NCBI RefSeq assembly: GCF_000426305.1
Contig: NZ_AUFC01000024.1
Coordinates: forward strand, 1 to 40,495
Origin: Anaerovorax odorimutans DSM 5092
GTDB lineage: Bacteria; Bacillota; Clostridia; Peptostreptococcales; Anaerovoracaceae
Length of the DNA: 40,495 nucleotides
Reading direction: 5' to 3'
In this document: positions 7,195 to 13,878 of the stretch, one piece after another
How positions within the stretch are numbered: the first letter of the stretch is position 1
Layout of the letters: every line of letters begins with the position of its first letter
The notes under the pieces: generated by a model
The model's input: only the letters and a program-made list of their open reading frames with translations
What the model was told of the DNA's origin: nothing
The model's database searches: none
Translations under genes and position numbers: made by a program

Positions 7195-9762
7195 ATGTAC
7201 TATAATAAATCAGAAACCGAAATACTGAATGAATTAAAATCGAATAAAGATGGGCTTACAAAAGGTCAAGTTATTGAACATAGAGAAAAATATGGGGAAA
7301 ATCAATTAGAAGAAACTAAGAAAAAAAGTTTTTTACAAGTTTTTTTTGGACAATTTCGTGATCTATTAGTAATTATTTTAATTATTGCAGCGATTATTTC
7401 CATGTTAACAGGAAATGTTGAGAGTACGTTAGTCATATTTTTTGTTATTATATTAAATGCTATTTTAGGCACAATACAGCATTTCAAAGCAGAAAAATCA
7501 CTACAAAGTTTAAAAGATTTATCATCACCTAAGGCTAAGGTAATTAGAGACGGAAAAAGAGAAGTAATAGACTCAAAAGATATTGTAGTAGGAGATATTG
7601 TAGTATTAGAAGCAGGTGATTTGGTACCGGCTGATGGGCGTATAATTGAAAACTACTCTTTACAAGTTAATGAAAGCGCATTAACCGGAGAATCAGAAGG
7701 AGTAACAAAGACAGAGGAAATCATTGAAAGTGAAGATGTAGCGCTTGGAGATCAGAAAAATATGGTTTTTTCAAGTTCTTTAGTAACTTATGGAAGGGCA
7801 TCTATAGTCATTACATCTACAGGTATGAATACAGAACTCGGAAAAATTGCAACGATGATGAATCTTACGGCAGAAAGAAAAACACCTTTACAAGTAAGTT
7901 TAGATAATTTTAGTAAAAAGCTTTCTATAATCATACTTATAATCTGTGCTTTAATATTAGGTCTTAGTATATATAGAGGTATGGAAATAATTGATTCTCT
8001 AATGTTTGCTGTAGCTTTGGCAGTTGCTGCTATTCCGGAAGCTTTATCATCAATAGTAACTATTTCCCTGGCAATTGGTACATCAAAGATGGCAAAAGAA
8101 AATGCAATTATTAAAAATCTTAGAGCCGTTGAGGGTTTAGGGTGTGTTTCTATTATTTGTTCAGATAAGACAGGAACTTTGACACAAAATAAAATGACTG
8201 TAAAGAACAAATTCACTTTTTCGGAAAATGAAACTGAAAAGCTACTTCTCGCATCAGTATTATGTAATGATAGTTGTTTGATAGAGGGAAAACCTACAGG
8301 AGATCCAACTGAAACAGCATTAATAGATTACTACCTTAATAATAATAAAAATTACGAAGAGATATTAAGATTATACAGTAGATTAGCTGAAATTCCATTT
8401 GATTCTGATAGAAAAATAATGAGTACTGTTCACGAATTAGATGGTGAATATTTAATGTTTTCAAAAGGTGCAGTAGATGTTTTAGCTACAAAGATGAATA
8501 AAATATTAGAAAATGGTAAGGAAAGACCAATTACGGATGATGATATAGAGAAAATAAAACAAGAAAACTTTAATATGTCGAATAATGGTCTTAGAGTGTT
8601 AGCTTTTGCCCAAAAAACAGTACCGGATTTGAATATTACTTTAGATAGTGAAAATCAATATACCTTTATAGGATTGATTGCTATGATTGATCCTCCTAGA
8701 GAGGAGTCAAAGAAGGCGGTTTCTGATTGTTTTACTGCAGGAATAAAGCCTATAATGATTACTGGTGATCATAAAATTACTGCATCTTCTATAGCTAAAC
8801 AAATAGGAATTTTAAAAGAAGAAGATATGGCAATAACAGGAGTTGAATTAAATAAAATATCCGATGAAGAATTGATTCAAATATTACCTAAAATATCTGT
8901 TTATGCAAGAGTTTCACCGGAACATAAAATACGAATAGTAGAGATGTGGCAAAAATTGGGGCATATAGTTGCAATGACAGGAGATGGTGTTAATGATGCA
9001 CCGGCATTGAAAAAAGCTGATATAGGAATTGCAATGGGCATTACAGGAACAGAAGTATCCAAAGATGCTGCTTCAATGATTTTAACAGATGATAATTTTG
9101 CTACCATTATTAAATCTGTAACAAATGGTAGAAATATATATGCAAATATTAAAAATTCTATAAAGTTTTTATTGTCAGGAAATACATCAGGCATTTTAGC
9201 AGTTTTATTTACATCACTTATGGCATTACCGGTGCCATTTACAGCAGTACATTTGCTTTTTATTAATTTATTAACTGATAGCTTACCGGCAATTGCTATT
9301 GGAATGGAAAAATCTACTACGGATTTATTAAAAGAAAAACCAAGAAGCAGTAAAGAATCAATTTTAACAAAAGACTTTTTAATAGCTATAGGAATTCAAG
9401 GATTTCTCATAGCTGTGTTTACAATAATAGCTTATTATAAAGGGCTTGAGATAAGTGCAGAAACAGCAAGGACTATGGCTTTTTCCACTTTATGTATGGC
9501 AAGACTGTGGCATGGGTTTAACTCAAGGGGCAAATATTCTATTTTTAAATTAGGTTTATTTTCTAACTTATATAGCATAGGTGCATTTATAATAGGAATG
9601 GGATTGCTTTCTTGTGCACTTTTCATACCGGCATTGCAAAATTTATTTGAAGTATTGCCATTAAGTATTAATAACCTTATATATATAATCGTTTGTGCGG
9701 TGGCGCCAACTGTTATTATACAAATTTCAAGAGTTATAAAAGAATTAATTAAGAAATCTTAA
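7195..9762 (+). CDS. P-type cation-transporting ATPase (P2 Ca2+/Mn2+ type)
   Basis: This 855-residue membrane pump uses ATP hydrolysis to drive cation export. It shows the full P2 layout: N-terminal cation ATPase domain, actuator loop with TGES (164-167), membrane segment with PEAL, phosphorylation motif CSDKTGTLT with the aspartate at residue 324, the nucleotide-binding domain, the hinge GDGVNDAPALKKADIGIAMG, and six C-terminal membrane helices. By family it would be called a calcium pump (YloB/YoaB-like). The manganese riboswitch in its leader argues that Mn2+ efflux is at least one role. The start has GGAGAG upstream. It appears monocistronic. Confidence 0.93.
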   Translation: MYYNKSETEILNELKSNKDGLTKGQVIEHREKYGENQLEETKKKSFLQVFFGQFRDLLVIILIIAAIISMLTGNVESTLVIFFVIILNAILGTIQHFKAEKSLQSLKDLSSPKAKVIRDGKREVIDSKDIVVGDIVVLEAGDLVPADGRIIENYSLQVNESALTGESEGVTKTEEIIESEDVALGDQKNMVFSSSLVTYGRASIVITSTGMNTELGKIATMMNLTAERKTPLQVSLDNFSKKLSIIILIICALILGLSIYRGMEIIDSLMFAVALAVAAIPEALSSIVTISLAIGTSKMAKENAIIKNLRAVEGLGCVSIICSDKTGTLTQNKMTVKNKFTFSENETEKLLLASVLCNDSCLIEGKPTGDPTETALIDYYLNNNKNYEEILRLYSRLAEIPFDSDRKIMSTVHELDGEYLMFSKGAVDVLATKMNKILENGKERPITDDDIEKIKQENFNMSNNGLRVLAFAQKTVPDLNITLDSENQYTFIGLIAMIDPPREESKKAVSDCFTAGIKPIMITGDHKITASSIAKQIGILKEEDMAITGVELNKISDEELIQILPKISVYARVSPEHKIRIVEMWQKLGHIVAMTGDGVNDAPALKKADIGIAMGITGTEVSKDAASMILTDDNFATIIKSVTNGRNIYANIKNSIKFLLSGNTSGILAVLFTSLMALPVPFTAVHLLFINLLTDSLPAIAIGMEKSTTDLLKEKPRSSKESILTKDFLIAIGIQGFLIAVFTIIAYYKGLEISAETARTMAFSTLCMARLWHGFNSRGKYSIFKLGLFSNLYSIGAFIIGMGLLSCALFIPALQNLFEVLPLSINNLIYIIVCAVAPTVIIQISRVIKELIKKS

Positions 9763-9824
9763 TTAATTTTATATATTAATGATTTTATAGATTAATGTAG
9801 TATTTTTGAAAAGTAAGGCTTAAA

Positions 9825-9942
9825 ATTAGTAATCACCAATATTCTCTTTTATTACTAAACATTAGTAATGTTACTAATAGTTACTTGTAATATTTTAATT
9901 TAAAAAGGTTAAATTAAGATTACAAAGGAGGTGATTACTAAT
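9825..9942 (+). promoter_or_regulatory. SASP leader: inverted repeat covering the RBS and start codon
   Basis: ATTAGTAATCACC (9825-9837) is the exact reverse complement of GGTGATTACTAAT (9930-9942), which contains half of the Shine-Dalgarno and the first two bases of the ATG. Between them ATTACTAA (9851-9858) and TTAGTAAT (9862-9869) form a perfect 8-bp hairpin with a 3-base loop, and TTACTAAT recurs at 9871-9878. If transcribed from upstream, the leader could switch between hiding and exposing the ribosome binding site. I could not identify a convincing sigma-G promoter. Confidence 0.5.
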
Positions 9943-10138
9943 GAAGACAACTCAGAAGACAAATGCTAAAAATGCATTAAACAGTATGAAATCTGAAACT
10001 GCTAATGAACTTGGCATCACTAATTATGATGCTATTGATAAGGGAAATCTTACAGCTAGACAGAATGGTTATGTAGGTGGTTATATGACAAAGAAGTTAG
10101 TTGATATGGCTGAAAAGCAGATGTCAGGAAATCAGTAG
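9941..10138 (+). CDS. Alpha/beta-type small acid-soluble spore protein
   Basis: The 65-residue protein has the family hallmarks ALNSMKSETANELGI (protease-recognition region around KSETA) and GNLTARQNGYVGGYMTKKLV. Such proteins coat and protect spore DNA and are degraded by the Gpr protease at germination. The Shine-Dalgarno AAAGGAGGTGAT is very strong but partly inside an inverted-repeat arm. The gene is monocistronic with its own terminator. Expression would be expected in the forespore, though no clear sigma-G promoter was seen. Confidence 0.95.
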   Translation: MKTTQKTNAKNALNSMKSETANELGITNYDAIDKGNLTARQNGYVGGYMTKKLVDMAEKQMSGNQ

Positions 10139-10183
10139 TTTAAATTTAGTATATAAGTTAACGATAAAATAATTTAGTAAAGT

Positions 10184-10218
10184 AAAAAATCCTCGATAAA
10201 TTTATTTGAGGGTTTTTT
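10184..10218 (+). terminator. Terminator of the spore protein gene
   Basis: AAAAAATCCTC (10184-10194) pairs with GAGGGTTTTTT (10208-10218), with one G-U pair and a T run inside the right arm. Confidence 0.8.
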
Positions 10219-10238
10219 ACTTGAAAAAATATTTATAT

Positions 10239-10282
10239 AAAAAAAGACTTTTAAAGTTTTCGTTTAAAACTCTAAAAGTCTT
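10239..10282 (-). terminator. Terminator of tRNA-Leu
   Basis: AAGACTTTTAAAGTTTT (10244-10260) and AAAACTCTAAAAGTCTT (10266-10282) form a 17-bp stem with one mismatch and a 5-base loop. On the minus strand it ends in a run of seven T, just downstream of the tRNA 3' end. Confidence 0.8.
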
Positions 10283-10287
10283 GAAAT

Positions 10288-10374
10288 TGGTGCCGGCGAT
10301 CGGGGTCGAACCGATACGGTGTTGCCACCACGGGATTTTGAGTCCCGCACGTCTGCCAATTCCATCACGCCGGC
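10288..10374 (-). tRNA. tRNA-Leu (anticodon CAA)
   Basis: On the minus strand GCCGGCG (10374-10368) pairs with CGCCGGC (10298-10292) as the acceptor stem, followed by an A and an encoded CCA (10290-10288). The anticodon stem CGGGA/TCCCG closes the loop CTCAAAA, giving anticodon CAA, which reads UUG leucine codons. A long variable arm and the GGTTCGACC T-arm fit a class II leucine tRNA of 87 nt. It diverges from yajC and has its own promoter and terminator. Confidence 0.96.
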
Positions 10375-10386
10375 GTAACAAAATTT

Positions 10387-10415
10387 ATAATAACATATTT
10401 ACAAATAGAAATCAA
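10387..10415 (-). promoter_or_regulatory. tRNA-Leu promoter
   Basis: On the minus strand TTGATT (10415-10410) and TATTAT (10392-10387) are 17 bases apart, placing transcription start a few bases before the mature tRNA 5' end. Confidence 0.5.
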
Positions 10416-10426
10416 GAAAAAAACAT

Positions 10427-10454
10427 TTACATTTAAAAAAATTTACTATATAAT
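10427..10454 (+). promoter_or_regulatory. yajC promoter
   Basis: TTTACA (10427-10432) and TATAAT (10449-10454) lie 16 bases apart, giving a leader of about 25 bases with the ribosome binding site GAGGAGG near 10472. Confidence 0.55.
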
Positions 10455-10485
10455 GCATTTATAATCTAAAAGAGGAGGATATGCC

Positions 10486-10911
10486 ATGAATAATCAAAGT
10501 CTTATGACATTTGTGCCTTTAATTTTATTAATTTTTATTATGTATTTCTTACTTATCAGACCTCAGAAAAAGAGGGAAAAGCAAGTTACTGCTATGCGTA
10601 ATGCAATAAAAGTAGGAGATGATATAATAACAATTGGTGGAATTTGTGGTAAAGTTGTCAAAACAAAAGATGAATCACTAGTTATTCAAGTTGGAGCGGA
10701 TAAAACAAAGTTTGAAGTAATGAGATGGTCAATCTCTAAGGTTGTTAATGCAAATCCGGCAAAAAATACTGCAAAATCTACTGATGACATGAAAGATGAT
10801 GTACCTAAAAAAGCTCTTCCAAAGAAATTAAAGAAGACTGAGTCACCATCTGATGAAATAACAGAAGTAGAAGTAGAAGCAGAAATTGCAGAAGAAAAAG
10901 ATTTTAAATAA
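10486..10911 (+). CDS. yajC: Preprotein translocase accessory subunit YajC
   Basis: YajC is a small single-span membrane protein that associates with SecDF and the Sec translocon. The 141-residue product has one transmembrane helix (about residues 8-26) ending in LLIRPQKKREKQ, the family signature, then a small beta domain with GDDIITIGGICGKV. The C-terminal 45 residues are a Lys/Glu-rich tail that makes it longer than the usual ~100 residues. A ribosome binding site GAGGAGG precedes the ATG. It heads a region that also contains secDF, as in other clostridia. Confidence 0.95.
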   Translation: MNNQSLMTFVPLILLIFIMYFLLIRPQKKREKQVTAMRNAIKVGDDIITIGGICGKVVKTKDESLVIQVGADKTKFEVMRWSISKVVNANPAKNTAKSTDDMKDDVPKKALPKKLKKTESPSDEITEVEVEAEIAEEKDFK

Positions 10912-10936
10912 TAAGCAATTATATTATCTGTTTTAT

Positions 10937-10995
10937 CCCTGTAGGGTCTAGTCCATACAGGGTTTTTTGCATATAGAAAACCCTGTGCGGGACTA
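10937..10995 (+). terminator. Terminator after yajC with a second competing inverted repeat
   Basis: CCCTGTA (10937-10943) pairs with TACAGGG (10956-10962), followed by six T: a normal intrinsic terminator. The segment TAGTCCATACAGGGTTTT (10949-10966) can also pair with AAAACCCTGTGCGGGACTA (10977-10995) downstream. The two folds exclude each other because both use ACAGGG. Confidence 0.6.
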
Positions 10996-11087
10996 ACCAA
11001 ATTAAAAGATTAAGCTATTATATTAAATTATTTAGTACAAACAATAAAGAGAATTTTATATTTATTATTAATTTTCATGTATATAAA

Positions 11088-11151
11088 AAACTTTAAAAAA
11101 TATAATATAAAAAAACTAATTTAGACAAGATTGTCCAGTTTTTTAAAGTTT
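11088..11151 (+). promoter_or_regulatory. Attenuator-like overlapping stems before the TIGR04086 gene
   Basis: AAACTTTAAAAAA (11088-11100) is an exact reverse complement of TTTTTTAAAGTTT (11139-11151). An inner hairpin, AAAAAACT (11110-11117) with AGTTTTTT (11137-11144) capped by GACAA/TTGTC, has a terminator-like T run and shares those T residues with the outer stem. The structure ends two bases before the AGGAGG ribosome binding site. Confidence 0.45.
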
Positions 11152-11164
11152 AGGAGGTCTTATA

Positions 11165-11530
11165 ATGGAAAAAGCATTAAAAAATATAAAAGGTCTAGTA
11201 TATTCTCTAATATTTTTTGTTTTATTAACTCTGTTATTTAATTTAATAGTAAAATTCGGATCATTACCGGAAAGATGGTCAAATATTTATGTACTTATAT
11301 CTTTATGCTTGTCATGTATGTTTATCGGATTGTATATGGGATACTACATTAAAAAGAAAGGTTTTTTTTATGGGATGGGATATTCAGTAATACTATTACT
11401 TGTAATAGTAGGTATGCTGACTACTGTTTTTAATACTACCATTGAATTAGGACTTTTTCATTTAAGATACATAATTTGCGTTTTATTCGGTAGTATTGGC
11501 GGAACGATTGGTGTAAATTTACGTAGTTAA
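11165..11530 (+). CDS. TIGR04086 family membrane protein
   Basis: The 121-residue, very hydrophobic protein has four predicted transmembrane helices (about residues 10-32, 42-62, 68-88 and 96-118) and a lysine-rich N-terminus. Length, four-helix pattern and position between yajC and secDF match the TIGR04086 family, which is frequent in clostridia but has no known function. The ribosome binding site AGGAGG lies eight bases upstream. The small six-cysteine peptide gene (scfA) often found beside this family is not present in the 140 bases that follow. Confidence 0.75.
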   Translation: MEKALKNIKGLVYSLIFFVLLTLLFNLIVKFGSLPERWSNIYVLISLCLSCMFIGLYMGYYIKKKGFFYGMGYSVILLLVIVGMLTTVFNTTIELGLFHLRYIICVLFGSIGGTIGVNLRS

Positions 11531-11603
11531 GCATTTTTTTATTGTAGTATATGATTTTACTTGTGAAAATATCAAAAAAGTAGTAAAATAATCTGTAATG
11601 TTA

Positions 11604-11630
11604 AATTAACATGGGAATTTTATGTTAATT
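11604..11630. repeat. Inverted repeat upstream of secDF
   Basis: AATTAACAT (11604-11612) and ATGTTAATT (11622-11630) form a 9-bp stem. No T run follows. It could be an operator or an RNA hairpin; no function can be assigned. Confidence 0.4.
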
Positions 11631-11670
11631 ATTAAATAAAAAAATGCAGAATAGAGGGTGAACTGAACAA

Positions 11671-13851
11671 ATGAAAAAAATCATAGCAATTTTATTAGCT
11701 TTAATTATTGCCTTTGGTTGGTATGTTAGTATATTTGGGGTTGGAAAAATTAAGCCTATATCGGAAGATATGAAGCTAGGACTTGATTTAAAGGGCGGCG
11801 TATACGTTGTCATGGAAGCTCAGACAGACAAAAAAGGTGAAGAATTACAAAAATTAATGAATCAAACACAAGCTGTAATTGAAAAAAGAGTAAACAGTAT
11901 GGGTTTATCTGAACCTACTGTAACAATAGAAGGCAAAAATAGAATCAGAGTAGAATTGCCTGGGGCTGAAGATGCAGATGCTGCAATAAAAGCTATAGGC
12001 AGAACTGCACAACTTCAATTTGCATTGGCAGATAATACTGTAGTACTTGATGGAAGTATGGTTAAAGATGCAGGAACTTCTTTAGATAAGGAAAAAGGTG
12101 GATATGCAGTTACATTAAAATTTAATTCGGAAGGTACTAAAGCCTTTGAAGAAGCTACAAGAAAAGCACTTAATGGTGAAGTTGTATCAAAAGTTGATGG
12201 TGTAGACGACAAAGCAATTATGATTATTTTAGATGGTCAAATAATTTCTGCACCTGTAGTAAATGATATTATTTCCAATGGAGAAGCTAGTATTACAGGT
12301 GGATATACACAAGAAAAGGCAAGAGAAGATGCAGCTCTTATAAGAGGGGGTTCTTTGCCTGTAGAACTTGAAGAAGTAACAACTTCTGTACAGGCTGCAA
12401 GTATTGGCATTGGTGCATTACAAATGAGTATTATTGCAGGTCTTATAGGTATTGCTCTTATTTTCATTTTTATGATTTTAATGTATCGAGTTATGGGAAT
12501 TGCCGCTGACATTGCGTTATTACTTTATGTACTTATTGTTCTTTGGGTTATGGCTGCAATGGGAAGCGTTCTCACATTACCGGGAATAGCTGGTATTATT
12601 TTGGCTATTGGTATGGCAGTAGATGCAAATGTAATAATATTCTCTAGAATAAAAGAAGAAATGGTAAACGGTAAATCTCTAAGAGTTTCAGTAGATTCAG
12701 GTTTTAAAAGGGCTATGGCTACAGTAATTGATTCACAGATTACTACTTTAATTGCGTCTATTGTTTTATATCAATTAGGGACAAGTTCTGTAAAAGGATT
12801 TGCAATGACATTAATGCTTGGTATTGTTGCAAGTATTATTACTGCTGTTGTCGTAACAAGAGTTTATTTAAATCTTATGGCAGAAAGCAAGTTGTTTGGA
12901 AAGAAAATTCTATTTGGAATAAAAGAAAATAATGAAGCAACATTTAAATTTAAAAAGGAATTTTCTTTTATTAAATATAGAAAGATATTTTTCTCTATTA
13001 GTATTATTGTGGTTGTAGTAGGTTTATTAGTAGGTGGAATAAGAGGATTTAATTTAGGAATTGATTTCACTGGAGGAACTATGCTTCAACTTGATATGGG
13101 TAAAAATGTCAAGACTGCTGAAGTCCAAAATATTTTAAAATCTCATGATATTAAGGCAGAGATTGTACATGCGGGTAAATCTAATGAACAAATAATTATA
13201 AGAACAATACAAGCACTTGATAATGAAAAACGACAAGAAGTATTAAGTGATATGTATAAGACTTTTGATATTAATGAAAAGTCTGTTCTTACTATTGATC
13301 AATTTGGTCCGTCTATTGGAGATTTATTGAAGAAAAATGCAGTTAAATCAGTTATTATTGCCAGTATTGGCATGCTTATATATATTATTATTAGGTTTGA
13401 ATGGAAATTTGGACTTGCATCTATTGCAGGTGTTCTACATGACGTATTAGTATTGATTGCATTTTACGGATTATTCCATGTACCTGTTAATAACCCATTT
13501 ATTGCGGCCCTTCTTACTGTAGTAGGATATTCAATAAATGATACTATAGTAGTATTTGATAGAATACGTGAAAATTTGGGATTAATGAAAAAATCGCAAT
13601 TAGATAAATTAATAGACAGAAGTATAAATCAGACTATTGTAAGATCGTTAATGACTTCACTTACAACAGCTTTAGCTATTATTCCGTTATTTATTTTAGG
13701 TGGTGACGTTATAAGACAATTTACATTACCTTTAATTGTTGGTGTTGCTGCTGGGTGTGCATCTTCAATATTTATATGCAGTCCCCTTTATTATGTAATG
13801 TGTCAATTAACAAGTAGATCAAAGTATAAAGGGAAAAAAGTAAGAGCTTAA
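11671..13851 (+). CDS. secDF: Fused protein-export membrane protein SecDF
   Basis: SecD and SecF use the proton gradient to pull translocated proteins out of the SecYEG channel. Here both are one 726-residue polypeptide. The SecD half (about 1-410) has LGLDLKGGVYVVMEA near residue 36, an external P1 region, and a membrane domain with the conserved MAVDANVIIF. The SecF half (about 430-726) starts with a helix followed by GIDFTGGTMLQ and contains the matching NDTIVVFDRIREN. Fusion into one chain is known from Bacillus, while many bacteria keep two genes. The ribosome binding site is GAGGGTG. relA follows closely; recJ and apt, often found between them in Firmicutes, are absent. Confidence 0.96.
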   Translation: MKKIIAILLALIIAFGWYVSIFGVGKIKPISEDMKLGLDLKGGVYVVMEAQTDKKGEELQKLMNQTQAVIEKRVNSMGLSEPTVTIEGKNRIRVELPGAEDADAAIKAIGRTAQLQFALADNTVVLDGSMVKDAGTSLDKEKGGYAVTLKFNSEGTKAFEEATRKALNGEVVSKVDGVDDKAIMIILDGQIISAPVVNDIISNGEASITGGYTQEKAREDAALIRGGSLPVELEEVTTSVQAASIGIGALQMSIIAGLIGIALIFIFMILMYRVMGIAADIALLLYVLIVLWVMAAMGSVLTLPGIAGIILAIGMAVDANVIIFSRIKEEMVNGKSLRVSVDSGFKRAMATVIDSQITTLIASIVLYQLGTSSVKGFAMTLMLGIVASIITAVVVTRVYLNLMAESKLFGKKILFGIKENNEATFKFKKEFSFIKYRKIFFSISIIVVVVGLLVGGIRGFNLGIDFTGGTMLQLDMGKNVKTAEVQNILKSHDIKAEIVHAGKSNEQIIIRTIQALDNEKRQEVLSDMYKTFDINEKSVLTIDQFGPSIGDLLKKNAVKSVIIASIGMLIYIIIRFEWKFGLASIAGVLHDVLVLIAFYGLFHVPVNNPFIAALLTVVGYSINDTIVVFDRIRENLGLMKKSQLDKLIDRSINQTIVRSLMTSLTTALAIIPLFILGGDVIRQFTLPLIVGVAAGCASSIFICSPLYYVMCQLTSRSKYKGKKVRA

Positions 13852-13878
13852 TAAATTTATTTGAGAAGGAAATTACTT

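Noticed and set aside
9851-9878. Repeated ATTAGTAAT/ATTACTAA motifs as a CRISPR or phage-attachment repeat
   Set aside because: Copies are too short, in both orientations and irregularly spaced; they fit RNA pairing or operator sites better.
10206-10436. 76-codon plus-strand open frame
   Set aside because: It runs through the tRNA-Leu terminator, the tRNA itself and its promoter in antisense; the gene there is the tRNA.
10686-11000. Minus-strand open frame opposite yajC
   Set aside because: It is antisense to a clear yajC gene and its terminator, with no ribosome binding site or family resemblance.
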